A stretch of 64,000 bases of DNA from an uncultured Clostridia bacterium (lineage in GTDB: Bacteria; Bacillota; Clostridia; Christensenellales; DTU072), in contig CAKQTC010000010.1 of the NCBI GenBank assembly GCA_934274515.1, positions 1 to 64,000 on the forward strand. Reading direction: 5' to 3'. Under the pieces are notes generated by a model, which searched no databases, was not told where the DNA came from, and was given only the letters and a program-made list of their open reading frames with translations. Of the stretch, positions 57,501-63,500 are shown piece after piece. Within the stretch, counting starts at the first letter, position 1; each line of letters opens with the position of its first letter. The translations under genes and the position numbers were made by a program.

Positions 57501-60500
57501 TCTCGAAGCGTACAAGTCCTTCTACGGCGCGACTGCGACGGAAAGAGAAACGTATTTGGCGAGAAACGCGGAAAAGACGATTAAATACGTCGCCAAAATA
57601 ATCGAGGAGTACGGAGCGGACACGATAGGGTCGATGGCGGCTTTGCGTTCCGCAACGATATCGGCGTACAACAAGATAGCAAGTGAGATAAACAAACTCA
57701 CGGACGGAGAGAAATATTCGTTCGTCAAGATGTTCGTTGACGCGCAAAGCAAAGCGACCAAGGCAGGACTTACCGGTGCCGAAATGCAAATTTCCGTTAT
57801 GTGCGATATTATAAGCACCGTTTACGGAGGAAGGAACGTAAGCGTGGTTTATCCGCCGAACAACCCCGGTAGCGAGATGAGAATTGCCGTAGGCACCGCC
57901 TGGACGAACCTCAAAGGGTTTATGCTTAACGGCGAAAGCGGAGCGACGATAGGCGGGAAAATTCGCACTTGGTACGAAATTCTCTTCGGAAGAGAAAACG
58001 ACGCAGGATACCTCAGAGATAAGGATATCGCGTTTGCAAACGCTTATGCGTTCAACGTAGACGTCGCCGACTTCAAAGGCAACAACAGTCCTTACGACGT
58101 ACTCAAAAACAGAATATTCGTCGATTTCAAGGCGATGTATCTCGAAGTTATGTTCCCCGACGCGTCCGCGGAAGGTATCGAATCGATACAAGATCTGCTC
58201 GCGCGCATTGACGGAAAGAGTTACAACGCGACTTATACCGATTTTGTCAAACTTGCCAAGACGTTTGTCGAAACGTACGACGGAGCGGTAGTTGCGCTGG
58301 AAACGACGGGCAAATACCAAGCGGAAGACATCGACGCGTACGCGAAAATCATCGCGCTTAGAGAAACGCTTTGTTTGGTTTACTCCGCGACGTCGTTCGA
58401 CTTCACGGTTTACGGCGCATGCACGCGTTACGCGTTGGAAAAACTGTTCATCGAGTACGCCGCCAACCTTACCGAGAAGACCCTCGACGCGACGGACGGA
58501 TACAAGACGAAGTACAACTACGGCGGAGCGAAAGACACGACGTTCTTCGACGATTACCTCATCGACGTAGCGGGAAGAACGGGCAACGTGACCACCGTGT
58601 TCGACGGATTGAAAGCGATGAGCGGAGCGACGAAAGCGTACGGAGATAAACTCGCTTCGTATGTAAAAGCGTTATTTACGCAAACGGACGCGTTGAAAAT
58701 GCTGTATCGCGACCTTGTCGAAGTTCTTGCGCCCGGCGAAACGTCTTTCGATATAGTCGGTTACGCTCAAAACAACGGTTACAAAGCGGCGTCCGCGATG
58801 GTTGCGCTTATCACGGCGAAAGACTACGGCGTAAGCGGACTTACCGAAAAACTTAAATCCGTATTCAGAACCTACACGGCTAAGACGGATATTTCGACGT
58901 ACCTTATTTACAAATACGACAGACTCGCGTCCTACCTTGCCGCAGACTACGATAACCTATACGATCTGCTTAGCGCTTCTTCGGAAGTTAGCGATAACAA
59001 AATAATCAAACCCGACGCGGACCCCGAATCCGAACTGAATAAGAAGTTTGAAAACGCAAGGAAAGATAGCGCGAGTGCCGTCGAGAAAGCGATTATGCTT
59101 ACCAAGATAGTAGCCACGATAGGCATGAGTTTCGACGACATTAAGGACGACGAAGCGAGAGAACTGTACATAAAAGCCTATAAAGTGCTTAGAATGACGG
59201 AAAACGCGTCCGAATATCTAAGACAGGAAGAATGGACGAGTTACTTCGGCGGCGTAAGCAGAGCGACGCTTGCGGACGAATTCGACGTGCTGTACGACGC
59301 TATTATGAAGAATTCGACCGACGCGACTTTCTACGAATCGATAACGGACGACAAGAAAGCGCTTATAAACGCGGCGCGCGAGAAACTCGCGGTGAGCGCA
59401 AACGACAAAGAGAAGAGCAAAGCGATGTTCGTTCTCGTAAACGCTATACCCGAAGGACATGAACTTAACGGCGCGACGGCGAACGCGATGGTGAAGACCG
59501 CTCGCGAAAAATTCGTCAGACTTAACATAAACGACGCTAATTTGTTCGATTCGCTTTCGGATAACGCGTGGAGAAAGCAATACGGCGGACTCGAAGCGAC
59601 TTACGCTACGGTAACGCCCGCGCTCGAACTCAAAACGTTGCTTGACAGCATAAACGAGAATCCGGACGACGAAAGTTCGATAAAGAAACTTCTCGACAAT
59701 CTTAAATTCACCGAAACGGCGAAGTATCTCGATTCGTACATTTATCAACTCGACTACGACGTTAAAGCGGAAGCGAGCGAGTTTGCGCAACAACGCGAAC
59801 TCGTGGAGAGAGCGTTTGTAAAAGCGTATAACGCGGCGGCGAATACGAGATACGACGTGGTGGAAATCGACCTCGGACTCGGCGTGGAGATAGGAAAGAC
59901 GTACGTAGGCGCGGAAATCGACCCGGACAACTACCGCGAAGACGTTTTGCCGTTTGAAGAACAGACGAAGTTTATCAACTACGACGAAATGCAACTGTAT
60001 TTCGAATTCGGCGGATTCTTCTCGTTCGGGTTCGGCGCAGGCAACGCGGACATAGCGCAGATAGTCAACCTTATTCTCGGCGGATTCAACATTTCGGAAA
60101 TCTATATAGAATTCTTAAAAACGCACATAATGCTCGGCACGTTAAACGCGAAAATCGCGCTTGACGTAGCGAAAGCGTTAAGCAAAGACGAAGCGCAGAT
60201 TAAACAGGCGCTTGCGGCGGAAATAACGTTGAAATACGCCCTTATCGACAACGACGAAAGGGGCGAAACCACTCGTTTCGAGCAACAAATCATATCGATT
60301 ACGGTATACGACGGTTCTATATATCTATCGGCGGAAATCTTCGATATGAAACTTAAACTCAGGCTCGACTTCGACGCGATGAGTTATCTGCTCAAACTGC
60401 TCGGCATTATCAAAGAAACCGCCGACGAAACTCCGTCTACGGCTACGCCGCATCTAAGCGATATAAACGCAGCCATCTCTTCCGCGCTTAACGGTTGGAG

Positions 60501-63500
60501 CAAACAAACGGCGAAAGAAAAGAACACTCCGATAGGACAACTCGCCAATGCTGCTGCGTCGTCAAGCGGAAAAGACGTGCTGGAAGCGCTCGTAAGAATA
60601 GGCAGCGACGAAGCGAGTCTTATCCTTACCGTAGATATTCTTCTCGAAGCGTTCAACCTGTTGCTTAACGACAACGAAGCGACGGATATGCTAAACGACA
60701 TTATATTGATGATATTTACGTCGGGTAGCGCGAAAGTCGAATACGGCAAAGACTTCGGTATCAATCTTAATCTTAGCAAGAACAGGACGATAAGCGGCGA
60801 CAAGAACACAAGCGACAACCTTAGTTACGACATCAACTTAGGATTGTTCAACGATACCGTATTCTATATGAATTCGGTGGATAAACACGAAGATAAGAAA
60901 GACTATTTCAGCGACTTTACTACGGAAATACGCACAAGAAGCGAGAACGGCGAGTTCGACACGTATTTCGTAATGGGGCTCGACCTAATCGGTATGCTTA
61001 ACGGTATCGGTGCCGGAACGGGCAAAATCGACGTAGGCTCGCTCGTTACGGACATCATCGGCGACAGACTGCAAATGGGCGTAACGCTCGAAATGGATTC
61101 GGAAATCCTGCGTACCGCGATAGACTGGAGTAAATTGTTCAGCGCGATGGGTACGCTCAGCGTAGAGCCGATATTCCTTTTGAGAGTGCTTAACTCGACA
61201 AGAGGCGCGATAAGATTCGACATAAACATCGACCTTGACATATCCAAAGTCAACTTCGACGTAAGTTTGAGAGCGTACAACAACGGCGTCAACATCTTTA
61301 ACGTGTACGAACTCAGCGGAACGCTCAATACCGACGATACGCCCGCGTTCGCGCCTAAGTTCTATTGCGATATGGGCGAACCTAGACCCGACTGGTCGGC
61401 GGAAGACAACAACAAACTCGCAAACGAGAAATACGTCATCACCGCGCAATCCTTGTACGACTTCCTTAAAATTAACCTTATGGAAGTTATTCTCGACTTG
61501 ACCGGCGCCGACCACGACGAAATCATCGTAGACAGAGCGGACAACGCGCCCGCGTTCGGCAACGACTCGGCGGTTGAATTCAAAGACATCGACTTCGGTA
61601 AAGTATTGCAGAGCGTTACGTTCGGACAAGGTACGCTCGGTATACGTTTGAGCGAAGCGATACTCAACACGCTTATCAAGTTAATCAACGCCAACTGGGA
61701 ATTCGACGATATGGGTAACGTTCGTCTCGATATCGACTTCATGCGGAATACCGTAGGAATAACCGTACCCCTCGACGCCGCTGTCAGAGACGCGGACGGC
61801 AATATCCTTTCGGACAGTAAACTTAAATATGGAATAGAACTCAGCAACATATCCCTCCACATAGGCGAGGCGGTTGACTTCATTTCCGTAACCGGAAAAG
61901 AAACCTATTCGGCGTTCAAAGATTATAAAGAAATCACGAAATTCGTATGGGTAAGCGAAGTAAACAGTTCGCTCGGATTGCATAACGACGACGAGAATAC
62001 GATGGTTGACCTCACCGACCTTACGATGCGGTTCATCGACGGACTCGGAATAAAACTGCAAAACGGCGAGTCGTTGCTCGACGTAAGTCTTGATTTCGTA
62101 CTGCGTACCTACATCGACTTCTCGGACGTAACCAACTTAGGGTTCGAGTTATTGATAAACCGCAGAGGCAGAACGCTTATCGGAATAACGTTTATCGGAG
62201 CGGAAAGAGAGGGCGACGTATACATCAATCTCGAAGGGTTAGGCTTGCCGAAATTCTATATGACAGGCGTCGATTTAGGCGGCAAGATAGTCGAAATACT
62301 TAAAAAACTCGAAGATTCCACGTCGAAAGACGAGCAGGAAAAACCGTCCAACGCCGACGGCTCCATATCCGGCGGAATATCTTCGGGCGACAAGACGGCG
62401 ATAGAATACCCCGACATAACCCAAGCGGGCATAAGCGCCAACCTATTGCTCGCGCTTATAGACGAAAACAAGTTCAACGTGGCGATGACCGGCGCGTTGC
62501 TACTCAATCTACTCGGAACGTTGCCGAAAATTAAAGATATAAGCGCGATGATACCGACGTTTGCCAACCTGCAACTCGGCTACGAAAAGGACAAACTCAG
62601 CGGTATAAAATTTGTTTACGACGAAGGGCAACACTTCTTCATCGATTATAACTTTGAAAAGAGTTATTCCTATCTCGTACCCAAACGCGACCTACTCGAC
62701 AAGGCGAACAAGGACTACGACGACGCAAGAAGCCATATGGTAAGCGACGCGGATAAGAAGGATTTTGTCAATATCGACAATCTTAAAAACGTTAACTTGG
62801 GTCTTACCGTCGATATGACGCTCGTAACAGTCAATCCCGACGGACAAAAGAGCGACGTGGTAAAACAACTCGAAGCCTTGCTCGAAAAACTGTTCGGAAT
62901 GAAGACGGGCAGTATCGACCTGCAATTCCAAGACGCATACGCGTCCATAACGATTGCCGCGGAAATCATAGCCGACCTTACGGATATAAACAATTCCAAA
63001 CTGAAACTGGAAGTCCTCTACAACGGCGAAACGCTTATAGGAATTTACTATCTCAACAAGAAAGTATACCTCGATATGAGCGAACTCGGACTGTTCCAAG
63101 CGGCGGTAAACGGCATAGACCTTGCGGGTGCGTTAAACTACTTCCTCGGCGGCAAACTTCCCATCGATCTCGACGAAGATAAAGGACTTGACGTCAAAGG
63201 GCTTGTCACCTCCCTTATCGGAATAAGAGCGGGAGAAGAAACGGGTACCACCGACAAGACGGCGACGAGCATTACCGAAAAGAAGATAGAAACCGCCATA
63301 GCGGAACTCAAAAAGAACTACGAAACGCGTTATAAAGCAGGCGAGTTCAAAGATATAACCGCCACCGAAAAAGAGGCGATTAAAAACGAAATCAAAGACG
63401 CGCTCAAACAAATTAACGCCGACAACAAGAATTTGCTCAGCCAAAGCGAGTACAACAAAGTTTACGACGAGATTATTAAGAGTATAGGATTCCGTCAAAC

